A stretch of 64,000 nucleotides of DNA from Xylaria sp. FL1777 (lineage: Eukaryota > Ascomycota > Sordariomycetes > Xylariales > Xylariaceae), in contig MU400544.1 of assembly GCA_022578965.1 (NCBI GenBank), positions 62,001-126,000 on the forward strand, read 5' to 3'. The position numbers and the translations under genes were made by a program. Positions 24,087 to 34,862 of the stretch are shown here, in pieces (within the stretch, counting starts at the first letter, position 1; each line of letters starts with the position of its first letter). The notes under the pieces were generated by a model, which saw only the letters and a program-made list of their open reading frames with translations, was not told the origin of the DNA and ran no database searches.

Positions 24087-24609
24087 GAATTGAGGCGCAG
24101 GCCGTGGTCCAGAAACACGGCCTCATCTGAAACCATCTTGCGCGGCACATCGTCGCTGAAGGAGACGGCCCTGAACCTCTCGAAGCAGGCCTTGTCCTCC
24201 CACACCATCATCGTGATGGCATCGTACTGCACGTCCGACAGCTGCCCACGGTACATGACGGCGGGGTAAGACGCAGTACTGCCGTCTTCTTCTTCTTCTT
24301 CTTCTTCTTCTTCTTCTTCGTCCCCGCCAGGGGGCTGTTCCTCCGCTATTCAATTGGCGTTGTGATTGACGCTAGGGGCTGCATTGTACGGCGGTTCGTC
24401 TGTTTGACTCTCGTTGTCGAGGGGGGACTGGTTGCTAGTCTGGGGCTGCTCTTTGTATCGGGTCACGAAGTGGCGAGTGTGCGGTAGAGGGGATGTCGAT
24501 CCAACGAGAGATTTGAGGAGGGGGACGCGAACGGTGTCATAATAGGTGCGGCATTGGGGTGGCTTCTGCCAGGTTTACGTCGAGTGAATGCCACAGTTGT
24601 ATATGTCAT
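24056..24609 (-). pseudogene. Decayed EthD-domain protein gene
   Basis: The ATG at 24609 opens MTYTTVAFTRRKPG, the usual EthD start. The frame then has to shift near 24565 to continue CRTYYDTVRVPLLKSLVG and LPHTRHFVTRY. An in-frame TGA follows near 24350. The same frame then resumes with a poly-Glu tract encoded by the GAA repeat and ends with YDAITMMVWEDKACFERF and DEAVFLDHGLRL. EthD proteins are small ferredoxin-like-fold dimers that often accompany polyketide or degradation enzymes. The 3' end overlaps the last 31 bp of the ankyrin gene, tail to tail. Two lesions make it a pseudogene unless the assembly is wrong. Confidence 0.7.
24285..24319. repeat. (TTC)n / (GAA)n microsatellite
   Basis: About twelve TTC units. 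On the minus strand they encode a run of glutamates inside the EthD relic. Confidence 0.95.
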
Positions 24610-24998
24610 AATGCTTGCTTTATGGATGGGGTTCCTTTGCTAATCACCGCGAGAGTATCACTCATTGCAGTTCTGTTACGATCCATGCGGATGCCAATTG
24701 ACTGCTTAAGTACCGGCAGTAGAGGCATCATACGGCTAAGTATTATTCTTCAGGGGTATGAGCAGTTGGCTGTCTGTTCATAGTACTGCTATCATTGGTC
24801 ACCTAGTTCTCACCTTCTGGTATGATCATGATTGAACAAATTTCCATTTTATTTCATCTTGACATTCTTAATCATCTCACATGAGTCCAACTCTGATTAT
24901 CCCAAGAACTTCTGAAATTTCTCAAACCCATCCCTGCCTCTCTATGTGTCAACACTGCGACTAACTGAAATATGAATACCCGGGCAAGTTGCATTCCA
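24610..24998. other. Intergenic
   Basis: No gene or repeat seen. Confidence 0.4.
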
Positions 24999-26783
24999 TT
25001 ATGCATTTGACTTACACAACCTCCCATCCTCGCTTTCCGTCCAGTCTTCGCTACCTACGGCTGTTACAGCGTAGAATACACCCTCCGAATCATATTTGTC
25101 TTTGATTCTTCGGAGCTTCTCATAATGGTCTCCATAGATTGTCCGTTGAAAATCGGGCTGTTGGAAATCAGCCTCGTTCAGATATGCTGCGCCTTCTGGT
25201 GTTATCTTTGCTAACGAGGGAATAAGATCATTTGTGATCTTGTTCCGTGCCAGATCCATCGCAGTCCAATTGGTGTAATCGATGAGTGTCCCAACTGTGA
25301 CACTGAAGAGGGCTTGACGCATATAGGGGTTGACTGCTACGTCATCTGGCGCTAAACCACTACTTTTAAGGTTGTAACTAACCCCAGACATAATTGTTTG
25401 AGTGCTGATGTATCGAATAGCTTCCACTAGAGCCTCCGGGTTCTGCGTTGCGAGGTCTCGAGGAATAAATCGACTACCAATATTATAGTCAGAAACGTTC
25501 CAGCTCGAGATAAGCTGTAAAGCTTCGTAGCTTTCTATAAAGGTTGGGTATCCTGTAAAGGAATACTGGTGTTCAAGACCCAAAGTATTTAGTTGTGTAA
25601 TGAACGGCTGAATAAGGTCATCTAAATCCGCCGCAGCGAGTCCTGGTGCGATGGCAGGTGAAATCATGAACCCAAACGGTGCAGCTATGAAAACAACAAA
25701 GGCGCCCGCGTCCACCAGATCTGGTAGTGTATCCCGAACGAAGGTTGTGATGGCAGAGTATAAGTCATCCGTATTGGTACCGTTGTTGAGAATTGTCATC
25801 GTGGCTAGTGATGTTTGGGTATCAGGGAAAGCCTTAACTGTGAGAGAAGAAACAACACCGAAAGTTCCACCGCCACCCCCTCGCAAAGCCCAGAACAAGT
25901 CTTTATTCTGTGTGGCTGATGCTGTCACGACCTTGCCGCTACTAGTAACTACCTCCCACTCCAACACCTGATCGGCACTGAGGCCGTACCTGGAAGCCAG
26001 GGGTCCGTGGCCACCTCCCTGGGTGAACCCGCCCGCAAAACCAACTGTAGGACAATTACCACCCACTACAACGAGGCCGTGAGAAGCGGCGAATTGATAA
26101 GCCTCTATGCCTTCAACCCCAGCACCCACCTTGATGGCAGGGCCAGTATATTGGGTGCTTTGGTACTCGAGGAGTTGGATGGATTTCATATGATGAGTCC
26201 ACAAGGCGAGAGAGTGGGCCCCGGTGGACTTGCCCAGGTAGTCATGACCGGTATTTCGAATGACGAGACGGATGTTATGATCTCGTGCAAAACGAACTGC
26301 GGCCTGGAAGTCGCCTGTGCTGGTTGCGTTGATGACATACACAGGGTGTGAGCCTATGGTGCAGGGCGTAGAATAGTCTAAGAAAGGGTTGCAGCTATTG
26401 TTGGAGAAGGCATAGGCCATGGGAGACGATGGCGACGGGAGATGGGTTTCCGGGAAAAACCAATTGTCCCTCAGGGTGGCACATACGTCTTTATTGAACA
26501 GCGCATTGGGCTGCTCGAGGACGGACCTATGGCAAGGCGCGGCGACGGGGACGGTTGCGATCAACTTCCCATGAACAGTATTGTTCAGGCCGGCCCAGAT
26601 GTCGTCCGACGGCCAAGAGGGGTCACCGGGGATGACTCGGCACTGGAGGCCGGCGCTTGTCACGGTATTCCCATATCGCACTGCAACCGCCACTGCTACG
26701 ACGATGACGGAGAGTGATCCTATGAATGAGGCGAACGAAATATTTTGGAGCTCGTCCTTGATGCGGCGAAATAGTTGAGACAT
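24999..26783 (-). CDS. FAD-linked oxidase of berberine-bridge type (594 aa)
   Basis: This intronless frame starts at ATG. A membrane anchor or uncleaved signal (residues 17-36, SFASFIGSLSVIVVAVAVAV) precedes a secreted-type domain with several NxT/NxS sites. The FAD-binding fold (PCMH type) spans about 140-320. RNTGHDYLGKS supplies His180 and GGNCPTVGFAGG supplies Cys244, the two residues that bind FAD covalently in bicovalent berberine-bridge-like enzymes. The C-terminal BBE motif is RTIYGDHYEKLRRIKDKYD. Such enzymes oxidise alcohols, sugars or secondary metabolites with O2. The neighbours give no pathway, so the substrate is unknown. All key residues are present and the length is normal. 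Confidence 0.9.
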   Translation of the reverse strand: MSQLFRRIKDELQNISFASFIGSLSVIVVAVAVAVRYGNTVTSAGLQCRVIPGDPSWPSDDIWAGLNNTVHGKLIATVPVAAPCHRSVLEQPNALFNKDVCATLRDNWFFPETHLPSPSSPMAYAFSNNSCNPFLDYSTPCTIGSHPVYVINATSTGDFQAAVRFARDHNIRLVIRNTGHDYLGKSTGAHSLALWTHHMKSIQLLEYQSTQYTGPAIKVGAGVEGIEAYQFAASHGLVVVGGNCPTVGFAGGFTQGGGHGPLASRYGLSADQVLEWEVVTSSGKVVTASATQNKDLFWALRGGGGGTFGVVSSLTVKAFPDTQTSLATMTILNNGTNTDDLYSAITTFVRDTLPDLVDAGAFVVFIAAPFGFMISPAIAPGLAAADLDDLIQPFITQLNTLGLEHQYSFTGYPTFIESYEALQLISSWNVSDYNIGSRFIPRDLATQNPEALVEAIRYISTQTIMSGVSYNLKSSGLAPDDVAVNPYMRQALFSVTVGTLIDYTNWTAMDLARNKITNDLIPSLAKITPEGAAYLNEADFQQPDFQRTIYGDHYEKLRRIKDKYDSEGVFYAVTAVGSEDWTESEDGRLCKSNA

Positions 26784-28133
26784 TCTGGAAGGCGGGTGTC
26801 ACAAACGACCGGGCAGCGGATTGAAATACAAGCTCTCTCTGCGAGCTCCTCTCTATGCTCCCCTAGTCGCCCAGAAGCGTAATCAGCTCTCTTTTTGGTC
26901 GGCTGGTCGGGCTAGCCGCTTGATCGGGTTGGTAATGCGAGCGAGCTGGAAAGTATAGCTAAGCGGTGGCTTGACGAGTGTCGAACTGTAGGATCGTGTT
27001 GGGGTGCAATGGCAGGGAGGGGGAAGCTTAATTATAGCTACCTACTTGATGACACACGACAGAGTAGATAGAATTCTAGTAGCTGTAATAGATCCAAGTC
27101 TATGAAAGACCTTCGGGCTATCTATTCAGAGACTATATACAGTTATAGGAATAAGCAAAGGAATATAAATAGGCAGAGACATGATGAATGGTACAAGGAG
27201 ACACTAGTGGCTTAGGTATCTACTAAGCAGGTAGGCGATAACACCGAGGATTGTGCCTGATTATCGAAATATCAACATGAGCCTAATCCATAGGAGCCTA
27301 GTAGGTAAGAGTGAAGAGGATACTAATGTTGTATACGGAGCCCGCACTGCTGGACTACATGACTATCTCTGCGTATGGACACGAGCATACGACGGCAATG
27401 TCAATGGCCGTACTTAAGTATTATAAGTGCTAACAACTTATTTACGCAGTCTGGGTTAAGTATATGTAAGTACACATGGAGTCGCTGCAACACAGGGTAG
27501 CAGTCAAAAAGAAAATAAATACCATATATCCATACCTGTAAATACGGTAGGATCTTACATGTATGTAGATGTCTACATGCATTTGTAAGCCGTTAAGTAC
27601 TTTCATTCATGTGTCTCGTATTCACCGTTACTTAATACCTATGTACCTATCCCGTACCTAACCCATTGCCAAGAACCCATAGGCCTCCTCTTAACACACG
27701 GGCTATACCTAGGCTTTAAGTTCTTAGCAAAAAATAAAGCTTGTTTAAGAAAATTATCAACTTAAATATATAAAAAAAGTCAAAAGTGTTTTATTAATTA
27801 TTTATTTTTGATAGGCCTGCGTAGGGGCCGAAACGGTTGTCGCCAAAGGTGGTCTATGGGTCATTGTGGCTGTGCAAGCTAGGGTCAGAAATACTGGAGC
27901 AGCTAGTATTGTGTAGAACTTAGAAGAATCACCATTTTTCTACCCATCAACTTTTTATTAGCTTCATTTGGAGCTCACGGGTTCTCAGCGGGCCCCTATG
28001 GGCGCCCATTCTAAAAACCCTTGTTTTACCATAGGCAGCTCGGCATCTAGCTGCACCATGCCTTCTTCGAGACTTAGGTATAGGTTTACATATATAGTAC
28101 TTATTATTAAGCACTGCTAAAATTGTACTAGAT
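26784..28133. other. AT-rich intergenic zone, RIP-like
   Basis: The sequence is strongly TA-rich from about 27040 onward, with many short palindromes (ACATGTATGTAGATGTCTAC). No coding frame was found. The left part probably holds the promoter of the FAD-oxidase gene. Confidence 0.5.
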
Positions 28134-28335
28134 TTGCTAATTAATAGCCTTTTACATTAAACCTCGTTCGAAGTTTATTAAAACCGCATTACTAATAAAT
28201 AAGGCAAAAGCTTTTATTATTGCTAAAGAGGCTATAAATGCCGTTAAAGAGATCCCGAAGCTAACTCCGTCCGAGAGCGAGATTTTATGCGCGTTGCATA
28301 CACGGCGTAAAACCCAACGAACTAACAGGGCGTGC
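28134..28335 (+). pseudogene. RIP-mutated fragment of a zinc-type alcohol dehydrogenase, copy 1
   Basis: It aligns with 32424-32630. Differences are mainly C-to-T and G-to-A, for example GAACAAGGCG against AAATAAGGCA. The recognisable remainder encodes KEIPKLTPSESEI and RVAYTA followed by a stop. Only the N-terminal part of the enzyme remains. Confidence 0.7.
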
Positions 28336-28389
28336 TGTTCCGACCGGCGGGTATTACGCTAAGTACTTTGTGACGGGGTCCTCGCTCGT

Positions 28390-29597
28390 TTTTGACATGC
28401 TGGAGCCCGAAAGAACAAGTGAAGAGGTGGGTCGACGCAGTCACGACCATCCGTGAAGTGTTTCCGAGACAACATAAAGGATTCACCATGTTCAATGACT
28501 AGAAACTCTGCCAAAGCCTGATTGAGCACGTGGAAGCAGTAGCTTTTCAGCACAGAGAGCTCTCCGAGAAGGAGAATATCCCATTCTTCGAGGAGTTTGT
28601 TTACCTAGTGGCGGATGCATCAAGGTAATACGTCCAACCCTTATACAGGTGCCCACTCGCAATCAATATGTGTAGACCTTCTGACACCCAACATTAACTC
28701 AGGTATCTCCTTGAGATCGGAAGGTATAATGCCGTCACTCGACTGCTCGATCATGGCTTTCATCACTCTAAAGGAGTGGAGTCAATCCGATACACCAATT
28801 TGTGTGTCAACATGGGCCAAGTATATTGTGAGCGTGGTCAAGACAAATTGGCGCTGAAGTACAACGACATCGTGCTTCGCGTACGTGAAGCGAGCTCAGA
28901 TCCGAACCATTCAGAAATCGCAAATGCTCTTAGCAACTCTGCGCTCTCTATGGTGGGCTGTGGCTAGGAGTTGGAGAAAGCATACGAGATGCTGCAACGA
29001 AGCCATGAAATTGACTTGGCCAACAAACCCGAAGATCACCAGAAAGTGTTACATCCTCAGGATTGCAGAACATACCGCATGTATGCTGAATTCAAGAGCC
29101 GGAATGGAAATTGGGATACCGCGTATAACCATGCGAAAAATGCCTTGAAAATCGCTGAAATGGCTGGGTCCACCCCATGGGTTGCGGCAGCGCTCTATTA
29201 CATGGGCAATATAAGGCTCAAGCAGAAAGTACCGGCAGAAGCAATGTTAGCATTCATTTACGTTTCTAACGTTTCAAACGTGCCAGCCCCATAGGGAAAG
29301 AGAACCTCGAGAACTGCGCTGACATAAAAATTTTCTTGAACATTTAGCCTGCATCTTGACCAAGCACGAATCATATGCCAAATGGGCGAGCTAGAGAAGA
29401 CAGATAAAGGGGAATATGCAAGGGTTATCCATAAATTAGCAGAGGCATACGCTGCGGCTGGAAATATTGACAAGGCAACCAAGCTTGAGCGGGAAGCAAA
29501 TGACATCTACAATGCTCTGATCGCGACTGGGCTGTACACCAAGTCGGATTATGGGCAGGAAAAGTGGGACTATCTCATTTGTTTGAAGTTCCGATGA
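28390..29597 (+). pseudogene. Broken TPR protein gene (C-terminal half of an NB-ARC/TPR-type protein)
   Basis: The frame reads KEQVKRWVDAVTTIREVFP, then CQSLIEHVEAVAF, then TPR-like helices (YTNLCVNMGQVYCERGQ, LEKAYEMLQRSHEIDLA, ALYYMGNIRLKQK, VIHKLAEAYAAAGNIDKA). This order matches the region after the ATPase in fungal NB-ARC/TPR receptors. Two in-frame TAG stops interrupt it, in FND*KLC near 28501 and in GCG*ELEKAY near 28965. Both sit where relatives usually have Trp, so TGG-to-TAG by a single G-to-A change is likely. A plausible intron lies at about 28624-28701. The N-terminal ATPase is missing. Confidence 0.75.
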
Positions 29598-29621
29598 ACA
29601 ACATAGGCAGTCTGACCTCCA

Positions 29622-31624
29622 TCACTCAACCAGTCGTGGTGGCGGTTTACGTTTAGGGAATGTAGTCTCCCAAGCGCTCATCATCTTCACTAATGTCGCA
29701 TCTTGATTCCTGCCAGCGAGAGCTGCGAGTCCCAAAGGTCTACCGTTGAAATCTAGATAAGTGAGAGGCATTCCCGCAACAGGATAACCTTTGATTGGTG
29801 TCAACTGGGATGAATCCTGCAGAGAAAAGAGATCGACTATCGACTTACCACTTCCTGTTGCCAATGAGGTAATGAAGCTATCCGCTGGACCAATGATGAC
29901 ATCAACATCATATTCCTTCAGAATTCGGTCAATCCCTTCATCTCGTGTTAACTTCCGGAGATATCTGAGCGTCTCATCATACTCTTCCGACTTCAGGTGC
30001 TGCTCTTGAGTTTCAATAAAGAATTCTTGATTGTCATGCACTGTGTAGTATTAGTCTATCGTTGTAATTTTGAGTTGTAGGTTCGGCATACATGGGGGAA
30101 GCTCCTGGTCTGCATGCAATTTGTTAAACTCTATTATTTCTTCAAGACTTCTAACATTGCTCTCTTCTAGATAATTTTGAAGGAAGTCATTCAATTGTGT
30201 TTTCATATCGGCCTCTAGATTCTATTTGTCAGCGTAGGTGATAAGTCTTCAGGCAATGAAAGGCACTTGCTCAGAATAGTGAGTTCAGCATTTCTGCCAT
30301 TGTAATCGAACTCGTCAATTGTCTTGAGAGGCACGTTCTCGACGAATCTTTTGGCTTTTGCTTTGATGGTGTCGTAGGCTGCGGTTATCTTTGGATACTG
30401 AGATGACTGTCAGATCGTGCTCACTAGATGTCTTGATAGGGAAATTTACGATTTGTTTATCCGCTTCAGGTTCGGGTTTGATAAAAGTATCAGGAAATTT
30501 CCATACGTGCGGGTCGAGTGTTGCGACGGACAACTCCGCCCAAGATCCGTTCAGGTGGGAAACGAATGGACTTGGAGGCTTGGAAATCGCGTCCAACAGT
30601 ACCGCCAGGTCGTAGACAGACTTGGCCATGGGACCTACTGAGTCAAACAGAGAAGAAGCAGGGACAATTCCTTCTTGGGGAACAAGACAAATGGTTGGCT
30701 TGATCGTATACAGAGAAGCCCTCCCTGCGGGACAGATCAGTGAGCCGTCCGTTTCAGTACCAATGGACACTGGGGAAAAGCCGGCGGATACTGCTACAGC
30801 CGATCCGGACGAAGACCCCGAGGGATTCTTACTCTGAAGATTAGCAAGTCTAGAGCGACAGGCATGCGTGGGAGCTTACGCTGTGTCCATCCTTTCCATC
30901 ATCATAGCGAATACCCCCTCGAACATAGGCAGATTGCACTTGACCGCCGACACCTGACCAACCACTGACCAGCATTACGCCACTACACCATGTGAGCGTT
31001 CGTAGAGTTAGGCGATAACGCGTTGATTCGTGTCTCACCGCCAATTTGCAAATTCCTAAATGGTATCAGGTCGGAAACACATATTGCAATGTAGGGCGGC
31101 CAACTCACACTTAAATTAGTTTTACCAAGAATGATAGCACCACTCTCGATCAGCTGTAGAAGTAGTTAGATGGTAAGCCAACCTTCGTGCATGATAAGAA
31201 TGGTCTTACCATATCTACTATTGCGGCATTCTTCCTAGGCTTGGAGCCAACGAGAGCCAGGCTCCCAGCTGAAGTGCCTAGTCCAAGTGATGGATGTGTC
31301 GCTATGTTATCCTAAGTAGTGTCAATGCAATGCACGTAGCGCGAACAATCCACATACCTTGATGAAAATGGGAATGCCATGAAGTGGACCTCTCACTGTC
31401 CCAGATCGACGTTCGTCATCAAGCTCACGAGCGCGGCGAAGCAAGAGCTCTCTAGGAGTGGTTTCGATGACGGCGTGAAGGAAGTCGTTATGCTTCCGTA
31501 CCTGGTTGAGGTACACATCGATGAGCTCGTGACTTGTGACATTTCCATCGCTGAGTAGACCTTGAAGAGCTTGCACATCAGCCGTGAGCACATCTACAGC
31601 GACAGTATGTAGCTTGGACTCCAT
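29622..31624 (-). CDS. Amidase-signature family hydrolase (about 530 aa, 9 exons)
   Basis: The start is the ATG at 31624. Exon 1 (31624-31358) ends at GIPIFIK, which carries the catalytic Lys, and exon 2 begins at 31311. Short exons follow and give NLSEFANWR, then [18 protein letters not shown], then [13 protein letters not shown] and [14 protein letters not shown]. These are the Ser-cisSer-Lys amidase motifs that hydrolyse amide bonds. The last exon starts LHDNQEFF and ends at 29622. Two junctions are unusual. A 43-nt intron (GTAAAT...GACAG) is needed near 30411-30453 to keep frame. A GC-AG intron (GCAAGT...TCTAG) is needed around 30213-30273. If either is wrong, the gene is frameshifted. 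The substrate is unknown. Confidence 0.75.
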
Positions 31625-32423
31625 GCTGCGATGCGACAAGCAAAAGATGCTGGCCAGGGGTGCGAAATTGAATAGAGAGGCAATGGACCCAAATATTTTT
31701 TTTCTCGAGAGAGCGTTTAGGGCTGGGCAGCAAACTCACGGACCCCTTACATACAAAGCAGCCACATTACAGGCTTTCCATTTAGCAGTTACGACTCGAC
31801 TCGCGATTCGGTGTGCCTCGATAGAAGTACCGTGACGTACTTTTTGTTGATAGAAAGGTGCTGCAACTTGTGAGGGCGCGACCGGTGAGGCAGCCTGCAG
31901 GAAGCTATGTGCGCTTTGATGGAATTAGTTCGGTCGATATTAATATATGTCATTGTGATCTGACGAGATTGGAGTGTCGACGATATCAATGGTTACTTAG
32001 AGACTGAGATACTTAGAGAAGGTGTTATTACATGTGTCGGGCATCAAGCATTATTAATACCTACAAGTGACCACCTGGGCGCTAGGGAGGAACCAGTATC
32101 GTTGCACTGTAAGGGCACGCTGTTTGAAAGTTAGCTGCCCGGCATGCCCTGAGTCTCAGCGTTGCTTATCATCACCCTCAGACAGGTTCTTTTAAGCTAT
32201 CAATGCCCTAAACTATGGCAATTGAGATCTTCCCGATCTTCCCGATCTCATTTAACATCACAAAGGCGCATAAGGTAGGTTCTTCTGGTGGTACACTCAC
32301 TAAAAAGCACCTTTCTTTGCATTTACTATTTGTGCGTAAAGTCCTATTAGTGCCTAACCCAGAGTGCGATAAGACCGCGGAACTCATTCTCGAGAGCTCC
32401 TACATTCTTATATCATTGAGCAT
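31625..32423. other. Intergenic upstream of amidase
   Basis: No gene supported. A short tandem GATCTTCCC occurs near 32225. Confidence 0.4.
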
Positions 32424-32998
32424 CTTCGCTAACCTACGGCCTCTTACATCAAAAGTCGTTCTAAGTTTATTAGGACCGCATCATCGATGAACAAGGCGAA
32501 GGCCTTCATCACCGTCGAGGGGGCTACACCCGCCGTCAAAGAGATCCCAAAGCCGACTCCGTCCGAGAGCGAGATCCTATGCGCGTCGCATATACGGCGT
32601 AGAACCCGACGAACTGAAAAGGCGTCCCGGACTCAATGTCTCTGAAGGATGCGTCGACATCGGCCTGGCCATCGCGACGGCCGTGCAGGCCATTTTCCGC
32701 GCCTCAGTCCTCCCAATGCTTAGTGATAGCGGAACTGGCTCCGTAGGGTTGTACGTTATGCAGCTTGCTAAGCTTGCGAGACTTTATGTCATTGCCACTG
32801 GGTCAAAGCAGAACCCCGGGCTCCTTATGAAACTGGGCGTTGATACCGTTGTGGATTACAAGAATGCCGCATAGCCGGAGAAAGCTCGCCAGGTAGCACA
32901 TGATAACCTGCTAGATGCCTTTGGCTGCTGCATAGTAGAGAAAGAGACTACGGCGGCTAGAACGCGTGCGATATCGCATATGCCATCCTGACTAGCTA
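32424..32998 (+). pseudogene. Broken zinc-type alcohol dehydrogenase / enoyl reductase, copy 2
   Basis: From the ATG at 32487 the frame gives KAFITVEGATPAVKEIP and PTPSESEIL, the typical N-terminus of ToxD-like medium-chain reductases. It then needs a frameshift to read RVAYTA-stop-NPTN-stop. About 80 residues are missing. The sequence resumes with AIATAVQAIFRA, GTGSVGLYVMQLAKLA (NADP-binding Rossmann motif) and LGVDTVVDYKNA, then a stop and a decayed tail. There is no catalytic core. The first 200 bp are duplicated at 28134-28335. Confidence 0.8.
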
Positions 32999-33967
32999 GT
33001 GGTAGCATTAATTTTGTTCGTGATCATTTTTATTTTACACCATAGGCATAAAAATTAACAACATGCTGATAACCGGCCTTTTGATTTCTAGTTTCCAGCC
33101 ACATGTGCTGTGGTTGGGCATGGCCATGCATGACTTGGTCCCTGCTGCTGACCTTATGTCTCGCGGCTTCAATCCTTTCAACGTACTGACTTTGCTTGTG
33201 GCCATACGGCGTGGAATGTTAGCAATGGGCCAAATGACAACTTCCCAAGCGTAGGCCAAGAGGTAGGCGAGGATGAACAATCTTGACATAGTATTTTCGT
33301 CAGAGGTAACAACGGCGCTTCCCGTGGTATTTGAATTGAAAGATATCTTAATATGCTGTCCTAGTCATCCAAATTCTAATACGAATGAAGAGCATTGGCT
33401 TTATAGAAACACACTACTTAAGAGTAGTTAAGTCCGCCCACGACATCGCAAGGTCCATCCTGCGTATTCATGCATATAGCCCTAAATGCCCCTGTGATGA
33501 GATTGATAAAATAATGAAACGCTGAAGGCCGGATTCTACGGCTAAGTCCAGCGCTTCGTGAAGCAGAGCGCTTCAAGGGCACAATCATTATTCGCAACTA
33601 TTCAATAACTGTTGGTGTCAACTTTTCAGTGGTTACTGCGTTGAAGCAACTCAATAAGCGTGAAAAATCTTGTTGGTCTGCACTGAAAATGCAGAAAAGC
33701 GTGACGCTCATAACAACTGAGTTATCTGAATGTCTAACAATCAATAGAATGATTGGCTGTGGATGATGTGAGTGAGGCCTGTGAGCAGGCATTGAGGCGC
33801 AGCTCAACAGCATATTTTAGGTACCTGTAACCACTAAGGCCTCCAAACCCGCGCTACAGAAGGCCCTGTCAACCGATGTATTTTTATGAATTGAATTCTG
33901 CTTCTTTGCATCAATCTAAATCATAGACATCCTCCCGATTCACAGCTTATGACACTATTCTTTGAAA
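32999..33967. other. Intergenic; one doubtful 84-codon minus frame at 33289-33035
   Basis: The small minus frame starts MSRLFILAYLLAYAWEVV, a hydrophobic leader-like stretch, and has three later cysteines. Codon character is weak, so I do not call it a gene. The rest shows nothing. Confidence 0.35.
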
Positions 33968-34570
33968 ATGCCCGGCCCAGACTTAGCTCAGATCATCTCT
34001 GACCTTCCTGCCATCCAGCACACCGAGACTCCATATGGTTTAACTATCCAAATCAATCAAGATACAGCCGAGACTCCCCTTACCGTCAGTCTCAAGAACA
34101 AATCCCCAAGCACTGGCAATTCCCAAGATTCACCTGCATTACTGAATAAAAAAGCCGATGGCCCCGGGTACAAGTACAGACTCTTCCCTGACTGGGGTAC
34201 CGGATTCCTATGGTACGACACCGCATGGCAAGGCACACCCCAGGGAGAGTACCCGGTAGACGACGATGATATTCTAGAGCGATACGGAGACGAATGGCGC
34301 AGCGCTTACGATAAATGGGTGTCACAGTACACGAACGCATTCACTCAGCAAAAATGTGACCTTGGCTCTGGCGAACATCCCTTCCCTGATATGAGGGAAC
34401 GCAAAACTTGGGTTTTGGACGGTATGATGCTAGCCGTTTGGTTGTGTTTGCAGCCTGATGTCGAGGGCGTCGAATATTCGCCTGACGCCGAGAAGGTCGT
34501 GTTCCAGAAACAAGGGCTAGAAACAACGGTCCGGTTGTTTCTTGAAGAGCTTGATAAATACTTGACGTGA
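33968..34570 (+). CDS. Conserved fungal hypothetical protein (200 aa)
   Basis: This single exon starts at the ATG 33968 (MPGPDLAQI). The protein is acidic, soluble and Trp/Tyr-rich. Recognisable segments are GTGFLWYDTAWQGTPQGE, DDDDILERYGDEW and TWVLDGMMLAVWLCLQPDV. It has no signal peptide or membrane span. I do not recognise an enzymatic motif. The even codon use and long complete frame make it a confident gene without known function. Confidence 0.7.
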   Translation: MPGPDLAQIISDLPAIQHTETPYGLTIQINQDTAETPLTVSLKNKSPSTGNSQDSPALLNKKADGPGYKYRLFPDWGTGFLWYDTAWQGTPQGEYPVDDDDILERYGDEWRSAYDKWVSQYTNAFTQQKCDLGSGEHPFPDMRERKTWVLDGMMLAVWLCLQPDVEGVEYSPDAEKVVFQKQGLETTVRLFLEELDKYLT

Positions 34571-34862
34571 GAACTAATATATGGCATGGAGAGTGCTTGC
34601 AGTTGCTTTTTATCTCGTCTCCGGTCATGATATCCCCCCTATTTCATTTATTTATGTGCGTGGGATATCACGCAACACACAGAGGCCAGAGCAGTACAAT
34701 AAACACAACTACAGCCCAAGTAATCGATGTAACTGGCAATAGCTAGATCTATAGTGCTAATATCTGCAATCCAACAGAGGATCACGGTATTTTTTATACT
34801 CCACAGGAAGAAAACGGTTATACATCGCCTTAAGCCTTAAGGCGATCCGTACACGAAACATA
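34571..34862. other. Convergent 3' intergenic
   Basis: Separates two convergent genes. The palindrome CGCCTTAAGCCTTAAGGCG lies near 34827-34845. Confidence 0.4.

Noticed and set aside
24123..24353. Poly-Arg open frame on minus strand
   Set aside because: A shadow frame of the GAA/TTC microsatellite; the EthD frame explains the region better.
33035..33289. Small minus-strand frame with leader-like start, candidate secreted protein
   Set aside because: A short frame in a decayed zone, with no cleavage site I could defend and no conserved cysteine pattern.
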